Part shown: in pieces, positions 20,765 through 30,527 of the stretch
Numbering within the stretch: the stretch's first letter is position 1
How the letters are laid out: every line of letters starts with the position of its first letter
Assembly (NCBI RefSeq): GCF_026107645.2
Contig: NZ_JAPCHV010000003.1
Coordinates: 1 to 64,000 of the forward strand
DNA: 64,000 nucleotides
DNA from: Flavobacterium sp. MFBS3-15
GTDB taxonomy: Bacteria > Bacteroidota > Bacteroidia > Flavobacteriales > Flavobacteriaceae
Reading direction: 5' to 3'
Notes under the pieces: model-generated
What the model was told of the DNA's origin: nothing
The model's input: only the letters and a program-made list of their open reading frames with translations
The model's database searches: none
Made by a program: the position numbers and the translations under genes

Positions 20765-21085
20765 ATGGGATTATTCAAAAAAAAGAAGGGAACAAAAGAT
20801 TACAGTGCAGAGCGGCTATTTAAGGATGCTGTTAAAGAAATAAATGAACTGTATGATGATGTTAGGTCGGACTATTCTGAAGTTGAAAGTGTTATGGAGG
20901 ATTTTTCTAAGTTCATAGAAGAAATGAAAAGCCGCCTGGATACTAAAGATGCCGAAAAGCTTGAGGATTTTTCCATCCGTTTCAAAAAAATGGCTACCTG
21001 TGCAAAAAATACCGTACGCGACCTGCGCGATGTATCACGCAACCACAAAAAGCGCCTTGCCGAGATAAAAAGGGAGAGGGAGTAG
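20765..21085 (+). CDS. Small highly charged coiled-coil protein
   Basis: A 106-aa protein from the ATG at 20765 (MGLFKKKKGTKDYSAERLF). An upstream in-frame start at 20732 would overlap the putative promoter. It is almost wholly helical and rich in Lys, Glu and Asp, with heptad-like spacing throughout, and has no signal peptide or membrane segment. The lysine-rich N-terminus could contact membrane or nucleic acid. No family was recognised. It stands alone, 115 bp before the kinase island. Confidence 0.6.
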   Translation: MGLFKKKKGTKDYSAERLFKDAVKEINELYDDVRSDYSEVESVMEDFSKFIEEMKSRLDTKDAEKLEDFSIRFKKMATCAKNTVRDLRDVSRNHKKRLAEIKRERE

Positions 21086-21199
21086 CTTTTTTATAGCTTT
21101 TTCAGTCAGATTTCAGGCAATTTTTTCACTGGCGATTGGGTTGCGCCAAAAAATTAATATATTTAACACTATATTAAGGACTCCTTGTCCGGCCAACCT

Positions 21200-24100
21200 A
21201 TGAAACAACATTATCTCTCGCTTTTTACATTTTTACTGCTTTCCTTCTCCTGCTTTTCACAGGGCAAAAAAACCTTCGAATATATTACCATGGAGGACGG
21301 CTTGCCGGAAAACCGGGTGACCTCGCTGCTGCAGGACAAAAAAGGCTATGTATGGATAGGGACACAAAACGGATTGGTGCGGTATGATGGGTACACTACC
21401 AAGCCTTATGACCTAAGAACTTCTGCCAGGGTGGACTTTTATTACATCAACTGCCTTTATGAAGACAATAAAGGGACTATTTGGGTGGGTACAGAGTATG
21501 CCGGGCTTTACCGTTACGACGCCACTCTCGATAAATTTGTCCTTGCCGAAATGGGCAAGGGCGCCAACCTGAAAAAGAAATCGATAAAAGCAATCAGCAG
21601 CGACAGCAAGGGAAATATATGGCTCATTACAAAAAATGAGAACAATGAGGTAAGTTTTGGCGGAGAAAAAAACAACGACCTGTACCAATATGATCCTGCC
21701 GGGAAAAAAACCGTCGCGTTTGGCGCTGCGCATAAAGGGAAGAATAAAATTGAGGCTTCGGTTTTTAACATCCTCAACGCCGACAGTACCGGCAGGATAT
21801 GGCTTGGTACCGATAACGGCCTTTTTGGCTACGATGCCGGGCAGCAAAAGTTTACGCGTTTTGTAAATGAAGACATATCAGGCTTAAAGAATATTAACTT
21901 CATACTGGAATCCCCGTCGCAAAAAGGTGTGCTATGGCTTGCCAGGAGCGGTTTTTATAATCCGGGCGGCGGCGTTGTGCGGTTTAACCCTTCAGTGAAT
22001 ACCGTAAAGCGCTACCTGGAGCAAAATGGCCTTGCTTCGGATACTGTTTTCAGCCTGTACAAAGACAGCCGTAAAAGGCTTTGGGCAGGTACATTGAAAG
22101 GCCTGTCGCTTATAGATGAGAAGACGGGTGCTATAAAGAATTACCTGCCTCCGGACTCCCAAAATTTAAGCTATGTTGCGGCTATTTGCGGAATGGCCGA
22201 AACCCGTGAGGGCAATTTGTGGCTGCTTACTCCGGCAGGAAAATTGCTGTTTGAAACCAAAACGGGCAATTTTACCCGCTATACGGCTAATAATGGGAAT
22301 GCCCGCGGCATGGAGCACTTTTCTTTTAATTATACCCTCCAACCCCTCATGGACCGTAGCGGCACGCTGTTTGTGCCAACCCTCGACCTGGGCCTTATGC
22401 GCCTGAATAACCAGAAGTCGCACTATACGTTCCTGAAGGATGACCCTGGAAAGGAAAAGGGGTATAACGGCGGGATGGTGTATAAAATAGCCCGCAGCCA
22501 AAACGGCCTGTACTGGCTTGCAACAAAAAATGGCATTATAAAATGGGACAGGGCTGCCAATACATTCGAAACGATTCCTGATAAGGATAGTAAACAGTCC
22601 GCCTGGAATGTAGTTGCAGCACCGGATGGGAAAATATGGTACACGCTTTTTGCAGGCGGATTGTATTGTTACGATCAGGCAACCGGTAAAGTTAAAACCT
22701 ATGTAAATGATCCTGCTGATCCAAAAAGCCTTCCGGCTAATAACGCCTACACTTTACTTTGCGACAGTAAAGGCAGGGTTTGGATAGGTACCTATGGTGC
22801 AGGGCTCTGCCGCTTTGATAATGCTGCACAGTCGTTTGTGAGGTATCCATACATTGTAAGGGAAGGCAAGGAAATGCCCAAAACCGACAAGCTTGACGAC
22901 AGCAACGTGGTTTCGATACACGAGGACAGCAAAGGGAGGATATGGGTTGGCACCAACTTTGGCGGACTGAATCTTTTAGACGAACAAACAGGAAAATTTT
23001 CTGCCTACAACGATGCCTCCATAGGGATGATGTGCATTACCTCGTTCTTTGAAGATAAAAATGGCATCATATGGACGGGATCCTACCTGCACGGGCTTTT
23101 CAGGATTGATACCAAAACAGGAAAAATAAAAGTATACCGACAGGAAGATGGCTTGCTGGCCAATAACGTACAGGGCATTAACCAGGATAATGAAGGTAAT
23201 TTGTGGATAGCTTCTGAAAGGGGACTGACTAAATTTAACCCAAAAACCGGGCGCTCCACGCATGTAACCAAAGCGAACGGATTGCCGGAAAGCCAGTTTA
23301 TACGGCCTGCTTACAAGGATGCCGGCGGCGATTTTTTTATGCTTTCAAAACGTGGAATGGTAATTTTCAATCCGGGAGAGATAAAAACGAACCCCGTGCC
23401 ACCTTCTACACAAATCCAATCGGTTTCATGGCCGGGTGAAGACCGTAACGAAAAAACACTATTCCTTAAGGGGGACGAAACGCCTGAGCTCGCACACGAC
23501 GAAAACAGGCTAACCTTTGCCTATATAGGCCTTCATTTTGATAATCCTGCGCTTAACCAATACCGTTATAAGCTGGAAGGTTATGACAAGGCGTGGGTTG
23601 ATGCGGGAACACAGCGTTCAGCTACGTATACCAACCTTTCGCCCGGCACCTATACCTTTAAGGTAAAAAGCGCCAATGCCGATGGTGTATGGGATGAAAA
23701 GGGCAGCAGCATTACTGTAACCATACTGCCCCCATGGTGGAGTACCTGGTGGGCCTGCCTGATTTATGCGATGGTGTTTGCGGCTGCATTACGTGGGTAC
23801 ATTGTGTATCGCTCCCGTGCATTGCAAAAGCAAAACCGGGCGCTGGAAGAAAAAGTGGCACTTCGTACAGAAGAACTCAATGCCTCGCTGGAAAGCCTGA
23901 AGACCACACAAAACCAGCTGATACAATCGGAAAAAATGGCCAGCCTGGGCGAGCTTACAGCAGGCATTGCACACGAGATACAAAACCCTCTCAACTTCGT
24001 TAATAATTTTAGTGAGGTCAGTGTTGAACTTTTAGACGAAATGGGCGAAGAGCTCGATAAAGGGGATGTTGAAGAAGCCAGGGCAATAGCAGTTGACATT

Positions 24101-24691
24101 AAGCAGAACCTTGAAAAGATAAACCATCATGGCAGGCGCGCCGACGGTATCGTGAAAGGCATGCTGCAGCACAGCCGGGCCTCATCAGGACAAAAAGAGC
24201 CAACCGACATCAATGCGCTGGCAGATGAATATTTAAGGCTGGCTTATCATGGGTTAAGGGCAAAAGATAAATCGTTTAATGCCGAGCTGGTTACCCATTT
24301 TGATGAAAACCTGCCAAAAGTGAATACCATCCCGCAGGATTTAGGCCGGGTACTGCTCAATTTGTTTACCAATGCTTTTTATGCTACACAGGAAAAGAGT
24401 AAGCATTCACAGTCACAGGCGACAGGCTATAAGCCCACGATTACGCTAACTACAAGGCAGGCCGGCAATTCGGTCGAGGTCATTGTGAACGATAACGGTA
24501 CCGGCATTCCCGATACCATAAAGGACAAGATACTGCAGCCGTTCTTTACCACCAAGCCAACGGGAGAGGGTACAGGATTGGGACTGTCGCTGAGCTATGA
24601 CATAGTGGTAAAAGGCCATGGCGGCACAATTGCCATTAATAGTAAAGAAGGTGAGGGGTCTGAATTTATAATCAGCATCCCGATAGCATAA
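21200..24691 (+). CDS. Sensor histidine kinase with periplasmic two-component propeller
   Basis: A protein of 1163 aa from the ATG at 21200. A signal peptide (MKQHYLSLFTFLLLSFSCFSQ) leads into a long run of propeller repeats (signatures such as GYVWIGTQNGL, GRIWLGTDNGL, GRVWIGTYGAGL, GRIWVGTNFGGL). A Y_Y_Y domain follows (YRYKLEGYDKAW...YTNLSPGTYTFKVK), then a single membrane helix (WWACLIYAMVFAAALRGYI) and a coiled coil. The dimerisation box [14 protein letters not shown] carries the phospho-His. The ATPase domain has an N box ([11 protein letters not shown]) and G boxes ([22 protein letters not shown]). The propeller probably binds a ligand in the periplasm. It lacks its own receiver and DNA-binding domain, unlike hybrid (HTCS) regulators. 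It is first of three tandem kinases, one base before the next gene. Confidence 0.92.
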   Translation: MKQHYLSLFTFLLLSFSCFSQGKKTFEYITMEDGLPENRVTSLLQDKKGYVWIGTQNGLVRYDGYTTKPYDLRTSARVDFYYINCLYEDNKGTIWVGTEYAGLYRYDATLDKFVLAEMGKGANLKKKSIKAISSDSKGNIWLITKNENNEVSFGGEKNNDLYQYDPAGKKTVAFGAAHKGKNKIEASVFNILNADSTGRIWLGTDNGLFGYDAGQQKFTRFVNEDISGLKNINFILESPSQKGVLWLARSGFYNPGGGVVRFNPSVNTVKRYLEQNGLASDTVFSLYKDSRKRLWAGTLKGLSLIDEKTGAIKNYLPPDSQNLSYVAAICGMAETREGNLWLLTPAGKLLFETKTGNFTRYTANNGNARGMEHFSFNYTLQPLMDRSGTLFVPTLDLGLMRLNNQKSHYTFLKDDPGKEKGYNGGMVYKIARSQNGLYWLATKNGIIKWDRAANTFETIPDKDSKQSAWNVVAAPDGKIWYTLFAGGLYCYDQATGKVKTYVNDPADPKSLPANNAYTLLCDSKGRVWIGTYGAGLCRFDNAAQSFVRYPYIVREGKEMPKTDKLDDSNVVSIHEDSKGRIWVGTNFGGLNLLDEQTGKFSAYNDASIGMMCITSFFEDKNGIIWTGSYLHGLFRIDTKTGKIKVYRQEDGLLANNVQGINQDNEGNLWIASERGLTKFNPKTGRSTHVTKANGLPESQFIRPAYKDAGGDFFMLSKRGMVIFNPGEIKTNPVPPSTQIQSVSWPGEDRNEKTLFLKGDETPELAHDENRLTFAYIGLHFDNPALNQYRYKLEGYDKAWVDAGTQRSATYTNLSPGTYTFKVKSANADGVWDEKGSSITVTILPPWWSTWWACLIYAMVFAAALRGYIVYRSRALQKQNRALEEKVALRTEELNASLESLKTTQNQLIQSEKMASLGELTAGIAHEIQNPLNFVNNFSEVSVELLDEMGEELDKGDVEEARAIAVDIKQNLEKINHHGRRADGIVKGMLQHSRASSGQKEPTDINALADEYLRLAYHGLRAKDKSFNAELVTHFDENLPKVNTIPQDLGRVLLNLFTNAFYATQEKSKHSQSQATGYKPTITLTTRQAGNSVEVIVNDNGTGIPDTIKDKILQPFFTTKPTGEGTGLGLSLSYDIVVKGHGGTIAINSKEGEGSEFIISIPIA

Positions 24692-24692
24692 T

Positions 24693-26813
24693 ATGAAGCA
24701 GTATTTACATATCATTCTTTTGCTCGTTAGCCTGTGCGTATATCCGCAGGATAAAATGCCGCCGGCTTTAGAGATTGCTAACGATACGGCAGTAAGCATA
24801 CCTTTTCCGAAAAGCAGGCTGCAGTATTTTACAGAAAAAGGCAAACCGCTTTCGTTGCAGGAGGTGTTGAAGCCCGGAAAGCAATCGGCTTTTCAATCGC
24901 TTACTGACAGTTCGAATGTTGAAATACTCCCGGGGGAGGCTTTTTGGATACGTTACAGGATAAAAAATGCGACCGGCAAGCCGTTGGGCATAACCATCCC
25001 TGAAAGTGTAGGGCATGCTACTGTATACATAGCCGGACCGGACGGGAGTTGGAGCCATTTTGAAACAGGCACTCAGATCGCGCACAGTAAACGCGACGGT
25101 TATAAGAGGATCATGCATATTCCGTATACAATTCCGGCCAATTCGGTTGTCACTGTTTATGAAAGGAATTTCGAGCGAATGTATAAAGTATCTGTGAACG
25201 TGAGCATAGGTATAGATAGGAATGTGGTTAGGGAAGCCTACGTTGAAAATGACAGCTACATAACCAATATAATCATCGCCTCCGGGCTTTTCGGCTTTTT
25301 CCTGTTTGCCGCCATTTTCAACCTGTTCTTTTTTTACACCGTACGGGAAAAAGTATACCTTATGTATGGGTTGCTGCTGATATTTTTGGCGCTGGATGTG
25401 TTTTCCTGGCCGCTGGTAACCATAATTTTTAAAGAATATCCGGGTTTTAGGATCATTGACAGTTTTATAGGCTCCACGGTAAATTTTACCCTGTTTACCC
25501 TGGTATCGCTCAGGTTCATGCAGGCCTCTAAGCATTATCCCCTGTGGAACAGGATCCTTATAGGCTCTGCGATCGTATTCTTTATGGTATCAGCATACCG
25601 TTATTTCATCACCGATTTATCTTCGGATGCGCTGGGTACAGTGATATGGTGGATACGTTTTTGCGTAGTGATGGGTATAATGGTTATACTGGTCATTGGC
25701 CTTGTCAGGAAACAGCGTTTTGCAATCATGCTGGCATTGGCAATGATACCGTTTTTGATTGTATTCATTTTGATGCTGACGCACATAGCAGATTATCCAT
25801 GGCTTATTAATTGCTCGTTCATTTGGGCGATTTTGGTGCTGTCCTGGTCGCTTTTCCAGCGGTACAAGCACCTTCAGCAAGAAAATGCACGCCAGGCCCT
25901 GGAAAAGGAGCAGGAACGCAACGAGATGATTGCAAGGCAAAATGAATTGCTGGAGCACCAGGTCGCCGAACGCACATCGGAACTTACCCAATCGCTGGCA
26001 GAGTTGAAACAGACGCAAAGCCAGCTTATCCAATCGGAAAAAATGGCCAGCCTGGGTGAACTTACAGCCGGCATTGCACACGAGATACAAAACCCGCTCA
26101 ACTTCGTTAATAATTTTAGCGATGTGAGCATCGAGCTGCTGGATGAAATGGACGAAGAGCTGGATAAAGGCGATGTGGAAGAAGCGAAAGCAATAGCCGG
26201 GGACATTAAGCAAAACCTTGAAAAGATAAACCATCATGGCAGGCGTGCCGACAGTATCGTGAAAGGCATGCTGCAGCACAGCCGCGCCTCATCAGGACAA
26301 AAAGAACCTACAGATATTAATCTGTTGGCAGATGAGTACCTGAGGCTTGCCTATCATGGATTACGCGCCAAGGACAAATCGTTCAACGCAGAACTTGTTA
26401 CCCAGTTTGATGAAAACCTGCCTAAAGTAAAAGTGATACCGCAGGATTTGGGGCGGGTACTGCTCAATTTGTTTACCAATGCTTTTTATGCAACGCAGGA
26501 GAAAAAGAAAAGCCCCCCAACCTCCAAAGGGGGAGATGCGGGACTGTATAAACCGACAGTTGAGGTAGTGACAAGGCAGGTGGGCAACTCAATAGAAATC
26601 AGCGTTAAAGACAATGGCACGGGCATACCTGATGCCATTAAAGATAAGATATTGCAGCCATTCTTTACCACCAAGCCTACCGGTGAGGGTACCGGGCTTG
26701 GACTCTCTTTGAGCTATGACATTGTGGTGAAGGGCCATGGCGGACATATAACAATAGAGAGCGAAGAACAGGTTTTTACTACCTTTACCATCACAATCCC
26801 ATTGGCAGAATAA
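24693..26813 (+). CDS. 7TMR-DISM sensor histidine kinase (second of three)
   Basis: A 706-aa protein. The signal peptide is followed by a 7TMR-DISMED2-type extracytoplasmic domain (WIRYRIKNATGKPLGITIP), seven membrane helices (about residues 195-395), a coiled coil (LEHQVAERTSELTQSL), the phospho-His box [14 protein letters not shown] and a HATPase domain with intact N and G boxes ([22 protein letters not shown]). DISM domains are thought to bind carbohydrate-like ligands. It starts one base after the stop of the propeller kinase, so it is cotranscribed. Between the N box and first G box it carries a Pro/Gly-rich insert (SPPTSKGGDAGL) encoded by a REP-like DNA repeat. Its catalytic half is nearly identical in blocks to the first kinase. 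Confidence 0.92.
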   Translation: MKQYLHIILLLVSLCVYPQDKMPPALEIANDTAVSIPFPKSRLQYFTEKGKPLSLQEVLKPGKQSAFQSLTDSSNVEILPGEAFWIRYRIKNATGKPLGITIPESVGHATVYIAGPDGSWSHFETGTQIAHSKRDGYKRIMHIPYTIPANSVVTVYERNFERMYKVSVNVSIGIDRNVVREAYVENDSYITNIIIASGLFGFFLFAAIFNLFFFYTVREKVYLMYGLLLIFLALDVFSWPLVTIIFKEYPGFRIIDSFIGSTVNFTLFTLVSLRFMQASKHYPLWNRILIGSAIVFFMVSAYRYFITDLSSDALGTVIWWIRFCVVMGIMVILVIGLVRKQRFAIMLALAMIPFLIVFILMLTHIADYPWLINCSFIWAILVLSWSLFQRYKHLQQENARQALEKEQERNEMIARQNELLEHQVAERTSELTQSLAELKQTQSQLIQSEKMASLGELTAGIAHEIQNPLNFVNNFSDVSIELLDEMDEELDKGDVEEAKAIAGDIKQNLEKINHHGRRADSIVKGMLQHSRASSGQKEPTDINLLADEYLRLAYHGLRAKDKSFNAELVTQFDENLPKVKVIPQDLGRVLLNLFTNAFYATQEKKKSPPTSKGGDAGLYKPTVEVVTRQVGNSIEISVKDNGTGIPDAIKDKILQPFFTTKPTGEGTGLGLSLSYDIVVKGHGGHITIESEEQVFTTFTITIPLAE
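26511..26543 (+). repeat. REP-like repeat inserted in frame in the kinase gene
   Basis: CCCCCAACCTCCAAAGGGGG (26514-26533), followed by AGATG, is a palindrome-like element. It shares CTCCAAAGG and GGGGAGA with the intergenic repeat near 16323. It lies in a loop of the ATPase domain that differs in all three sister kinases. Confidence 0.65.
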
Positions 26814-26824
26814 AACGTACGGGC

Positions 26825-28945
26825 ATGAAAAAACATATATTATATTTTCTATTATTTATCACGTTTTCGGCAATCGCCCAAAACCAGTGGCCTGAACCTT
26901 TTCCGGTAAACAACAGCATACCCTTAGATGTAGATATTCCTGATGAAAACTGGCAGCAGCTCAATACCTGGGAGGAAGAGGTAAGCTTTGCAAAAGTGCT
27001 TACGCCAAAATATACCGCCTGGTTTAAAAATCCTGAGGATATAGATAGTGACATGCGTACAGATTTTCATTCTTGGGCGCGTTACAAGCTCAAAAATACG
27101 TCGGACATCCCTGTAACAATTACATTTTCCGCAAGCAGGCGTCACGAACACATTTATATAAGCCAAAAAGGCAAATGGAAACACTTGCAAAGCGGAGATA
27201 TGGTGCCCTGGAGTGAGCGGGACGGCCTGAAGGACCTGTCTAAGATACCATACACCCTCGCACCTAATGAGACGATTAGTGTATATCATGATTTTGGCGA
27301 CGTTACCTTTTGGTCAAATCCCTCGCCGCGGCTGGGTAATTATCACAAAGTAATCGACAGGTATTACAAAGACCGCCCCAATTTTACAAGCGATGACCTT
27401 ATATCGTTTGGTTTTTTTGGTTTTATGATCTTCGCGGTAATATTCAACCTGTTTTTTTATTATGTCACCCGCGAAAGGGTATATATGGTATTTTCATTAA
27501 TGCTTACAGCCTCGGCATTCCTGCTGGCGGAGAATGCCATTTCATACCTTGCTTTCAGCGAGTGGCGAAGTGGTTACCCATTCTTCCTGACTTTTGTAGT
27601 CACGCTGTTTATAGTCATGCTTCTCCATACAGTACGCTTCTTTTTCAGGGTGCCTGTACACTTTCCCAAATGGGATAAATTTTTGGTGTACTTCTCTGTG
27701 TATATTGGGCTCAGCGGGGCACTTATTTATTTAGGCATTGTAAACCGCTGGGTGGTTTTCCTCATTGTGGTAATTGCAATAGCGGTTTTGGCATCAATAG
27801 TATTCCTCGTCGCAGCAATAATAATGATCATTTCTTTCCTTCGCAAAAAAGATAAGGAAGCCAGGCTGTTTGTCATTGCTTCGGTGCCGTTTATTTTCAG
27901 CCCTATCATAGATCCTTTGATAAATTTGATTTTCCCTTTTAATTGGGTTATCACTACCTGCGGTATGTGGACTATCATGGTGTTGTCCTGGGGTATGTTT
28001 GCCCGCTTTAAATCGTTGCAGGAGACCAATGCACGCGCAAAACTGGAGCGTGAGGAAGAACGTAACAGGCTGATTGCCGAACAGAAAAAGGAACTTGAGC
28101 AGCTGGTGGAGGAACGTACGGCAGAACTTACACAGTCATTGGCCGAATTGAAGCAAACGCAAAACCAACTGATACAGTCGGAAAAAATGGCATCACTCGG
28201 AGAGCTTACCGCGGGCATTGCCCACGAAATACAAAACCCGCTGAACTTTGTAAATAATTTTAGTGAGGTAAGCATTGAGCTTTTGGAGGAACTAAAGGAG
28301 GAGTTGCAAAAAGGCGATACCGAAGAAGCCATAGCCATTGCCGGAGATGTAACCCAAAACCTTGAAAAAATCAATCACCACGGCAAACGCGCCGATGGCA
28401 TTGTAAAAGGGATGCTGCAGCACAGCCGCGCTTCCTCCGGACAAAAAGAGCCAACCGACATCAATGCGCTGGCAGATGAATATTTAAGGCTGGCTTATCA
28501 TGGGTTAAGGGCAAAGGATAAATCGTTCAATGCCGAGCTGATAACGCAGTTTGATGAAAACCTGCCCAAAGTGAATACCATCCCGCAGGATTTAGGCAGG
28601 GTACTGCTCAATTTGTTTACAAACGCCTTTTATGCGACGCAGGAAAAGAAGAAGAACGCTCCTCCGGAAGCAGGATTCAGCCCGAAGCTTACCGTAACCA
28701 CCTTACAAAAAGATAATGGCATAGAAATAAGGGTAAAGGACAATGGCACAGGGATCCCGGAAGAGATACAGGATAAAATATTGCAGCCCTTTTTTACTAC
28801 CAAGCCTACAGGAGAAGGTACCGGGCTTGGCCTTTCGCTGAGCTATGACATTGTGGTAAAGGGGCATGGGGGGAGCATAGATATTACAAGTGAAGAAGGC
28901 GAGGGGGCAGAATTTAAGATCGTTTTACCGCTTGGTACTCCGTAA
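26825..28945 (+). CDS. 7TMR-DISM sensor histidine kinase (third of three)
   Basis: A 706-aa protein with the same architecture as its upstream neighbour: signal peptide (ending AIAQ), DISMED2-like domain ([19 protein letters not shown]), seven membrane helices, coiled coil, [14 protein letters not shown] and HATPase boxes ([22 protein letters not shown]). It begins 11 nt after the preceding stop. The sensory halves of the two DISM kinases are clearly diverged while the catalytic halves are almost the same, so they likely read different ligands but address the same partner. No receiver or output domain is fused; the two response regulators downstream are the obvious partners. Confidence 0.92.
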   Translation: MKKHILYFLLFITFSAIAQNQWPEPFPVNNSIPLDVDIPDENWQQLNTWEEEVSFAKVLTPKYTAWFKNPEDIDSDMRTDFHSWARYKLKNTSDIPVTITFSASRRHEHIYISQKGKWKHLQSGDMVPWSERDGLKDLSKIPYTLAPNETISVYHDFGDVTFWSNPSPRLGNYHKVIDRYYKDRPNFTSDDLISFGFFGFMIFAVIFNLFFYYVTRERVYMVFSLMLTASAFLLAENAISYLAFSEWRSGYPFFLTFVVTLFIVMLLHTVRFFFRVPVHFPKWDKFLVYFSVYIGLSGALIYLGIVNRWVVFLIVVIAIAVLASIVFLVAAIIMIISFLRKKDKEARLFVIASVPFIFSPIIDPLINLIFPFNWVITTCGMWTIMVLSWGMFARFKSLQETNARAKLEREEERNRLIAEQKKELEQLVEERTAELTQSLAELKQTQNQLIQSEKMASLGELTAGIAHEIQNPLNFVNNFSEVSIELLEELKEELQKGDTEEAIAIAGDVTQNLEKINHHGKRADGIVKGMLQHSRASSGQKEPTDINALADEYLRLAYHGLRAKDKSFNAELITQFDENLPKVNTIPQDLGRVLLNLFTNAFYATQEKKKNAPPEAGFSPKLTVTTLQKDNGIEIRVKDNGTGIPEEIQDKILQPFFTTKPTGEGTGLGLSLSYDIVVKGHGGSIDITSEEGEGAEFKIVLPLGTP

Positions 28946-29040
28946 TTTTTGTTTAACACAAATCGGGGTAAACAATTTTTATATCCCACAGAATTGTTAC
29001 ATTAGCAACATAGAGATAAAGCACCTAAAAATCCTTACTT

Positions 29041-29418
29041 ATGAAGATACTGGTAGTAGACGATGAGGCCGATGTGCAGCCGCTTTTCCAACAGCGTTTT
29101 CGCAAAGAAATAAAGAATCATGAGCTGGATTTTGACTTTGCCCAGTCGGGCGAAGAGGCGCTGGAGTACCTCCGTGGCCATCACTCCGAAGTAGTGCTTA
29201 TACTGTCCGATATCAACATGCCGGGAATGAGCGGATTGGAACTCCTGAGCAAAATCAGGCACGACTATAGCGCTCCGCCGCCTGTAGTGATGATGATTAC
29301 CGCATATGGCGATGAAGAAAACCATAAGCAGGCTATGGACAGGGGAGCCAACGACTTCCTGACTAAGCCATTGGATTTTAATATGCTGAAAGATAAACTT
29401 AAACACCTTGACATATAA
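29041..29418 (+). CDS. Stand-alone receiver-domain response regulator
   Basis: A 125-aa single REC domain. VVDDEAD supplies the acidic pocket, LSDINMPGMSG the phospho-acceptor Asp57, TAYG the switch Thr/Ser region and TKPLDF the conserved Lys109. There is no output domain, so it acts by protein contact or as a phosphate sink or relay. It lies 95 nt after the third kinase, and its stop overlaps the next ATG (TAATG), giving tight coupling with the cyclase regulator. Both receivers share very similar N-termini (ILVVDDEAD), suggesting duplication. Confidence 0.93.
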   Translation: MKILVVDDEADVQPLFQQRFRKEIKNHELDFDFAQSGEEALEYLRGHHSEVVLILSDINMPGMSGLELLSKIRHDYSAPPPVVMMITAYGDEENHKQAMDRGANDFLTKPLDFNMLKDKLKHLDI

Positions 29419-30461
29419 TGGCGAAGATACTGGTAGTGGATGACGAGGCCGACCTTGAAGTATTGGTAAAACAGAAATTCCGGAAGAAGATACGGGAAAA
29501 CATATACGAGTTTGTATTTGCCCAAAACGGTCAGGAAGCCCTGGACAGGGTGAAGGAACATCCGGATCTTGATATTATTTTAAGTGATATTAACATGCCG
29601 GTAATGGACGGGCTTACCTTGCTGACACACCTGCCCGAAGCCAACCCGGCTGTAAAGGCGGTTGTGGTTTCGGCTTATGGCGACCTGCAAAACATACGTG
29701 CGGCCATGAACCGCGGCGCATTCGATTTTGTGGTAAAGCCGGTAGATTTTGAAGATCTCGAGGTGACTATGGAGAAAACCATTGAGCATGTTCGCCAGAT
29801 ACAGCAAACGATTAAAGCCATAAAAGAGAATAACATACTGAAAATGTATGTGGATGAGAATGTGCTCAACTTCATGAACAACAAAGAATTTGAGAACACA
29901 CTCCTGAAGAATGAAATGCTTGAGGCCAGCGTACTGTTTGTAGATGTATGTGGGTTTACAGCCCTTACCGAGCAAATTCCTGCCAATGAGGTGGTAAAGC
30001 TCCTGAATAGCCTTTTTGATAAAATAGTGAAAGAAGTTATAGCCCAGGGTGGCCATGTAGATAAATTTATGGGCGATGCTGTTATGGCAGTGTTCCGTGG
30101 TGATTTCCATCTTGACCGTGGTATAGATGCAGCGCTTGCCATCCGTCATGCTTTATCCGATGTACAGGAGATAGCCTTTGGCGACAAAACCTACAAGCCT
30201 GCCATATCGATAGGTGTAAATTCCGGTGAAATGGTATCAGGGAACATTGGTTCTGAATCGTTGAAACGTCTCGACTATACCGTGATTGGAGATGCCGTAA
30301 ACCTGGCACAGCGACTACAGTCGGCTGCAAAGCCCGGGCAGATACTCATTACCGAACAAGTATACAACCGCGCAAAGGAATCATTCAACTGTGCTGCCGT
30401 TGGCGAATTTACCCTAAAGAACAAAGCCAATCCGGTAATGACCTATGAAGTGATTGATTAA
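29418..30461 (+). CDS. Response regulator fused to a class III adenylate/guanylate cyclase domain
   Basis: A 347-aa protein. Residues 1-115 are a REC domain with phospho-acceptor Asp57 (LSDINMPVMDG) and Lys107. A helical linker (about 115-165) follows, then a class III cyclase domain. Catalytic residues are present by alignment with the family: metal Asp176 (LFVDVCGFT) and Asp220 (KFMGD), base-reading Lys216 and Thr288 (DYTVIGDAVN), transition-state Asn295 and Arg299. The Lys/Thr pair predicts ATP as substrate and cAMP as product, but this is inferred. Phosphorylation by the upstream kinases would control cyclic nucleotide synthesis. The C-terminus (FTLKNKANPVMTYEV) is typical of this group. 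Confidence 0.93.
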   Translation: MAKILVVDDEADLEVLVKQKFRKKIRENIYEFVFAQNGQEALDRVKEHPDLDIILSDINMPVMDGLTLLTHLPEANPAVKAVVVSAYGDLQNIRAAMNRGAFDFVVKPVDFEDLEVTMEKTIEHVRQIQQTIKAIKENNILKMYVDENVLNFMNNKEFENTLLKNEMLEASVLFVDVCGFTALTEQIPANEVVKLLNSLFDKIVKEVIAQGGHVDKFMGDAVMAVFRGDFHLDRGIDAALAIRHALSDVQEIAFGDKTYKPAISIGVNSGEMVSGNIGSESLKRLDYTVIGDAVNLAQRLQSAAKPGQILITEQVYNRAKESFNCAAVGEFTLKNKANPVMTYEVID

Positions 30462-30527
30462 AAGTTACAACACTAAGCAAAATCTAACGGGTAGTCATTG
30501 CCAGGAGGGAGGTATTCATCGGAAGAG

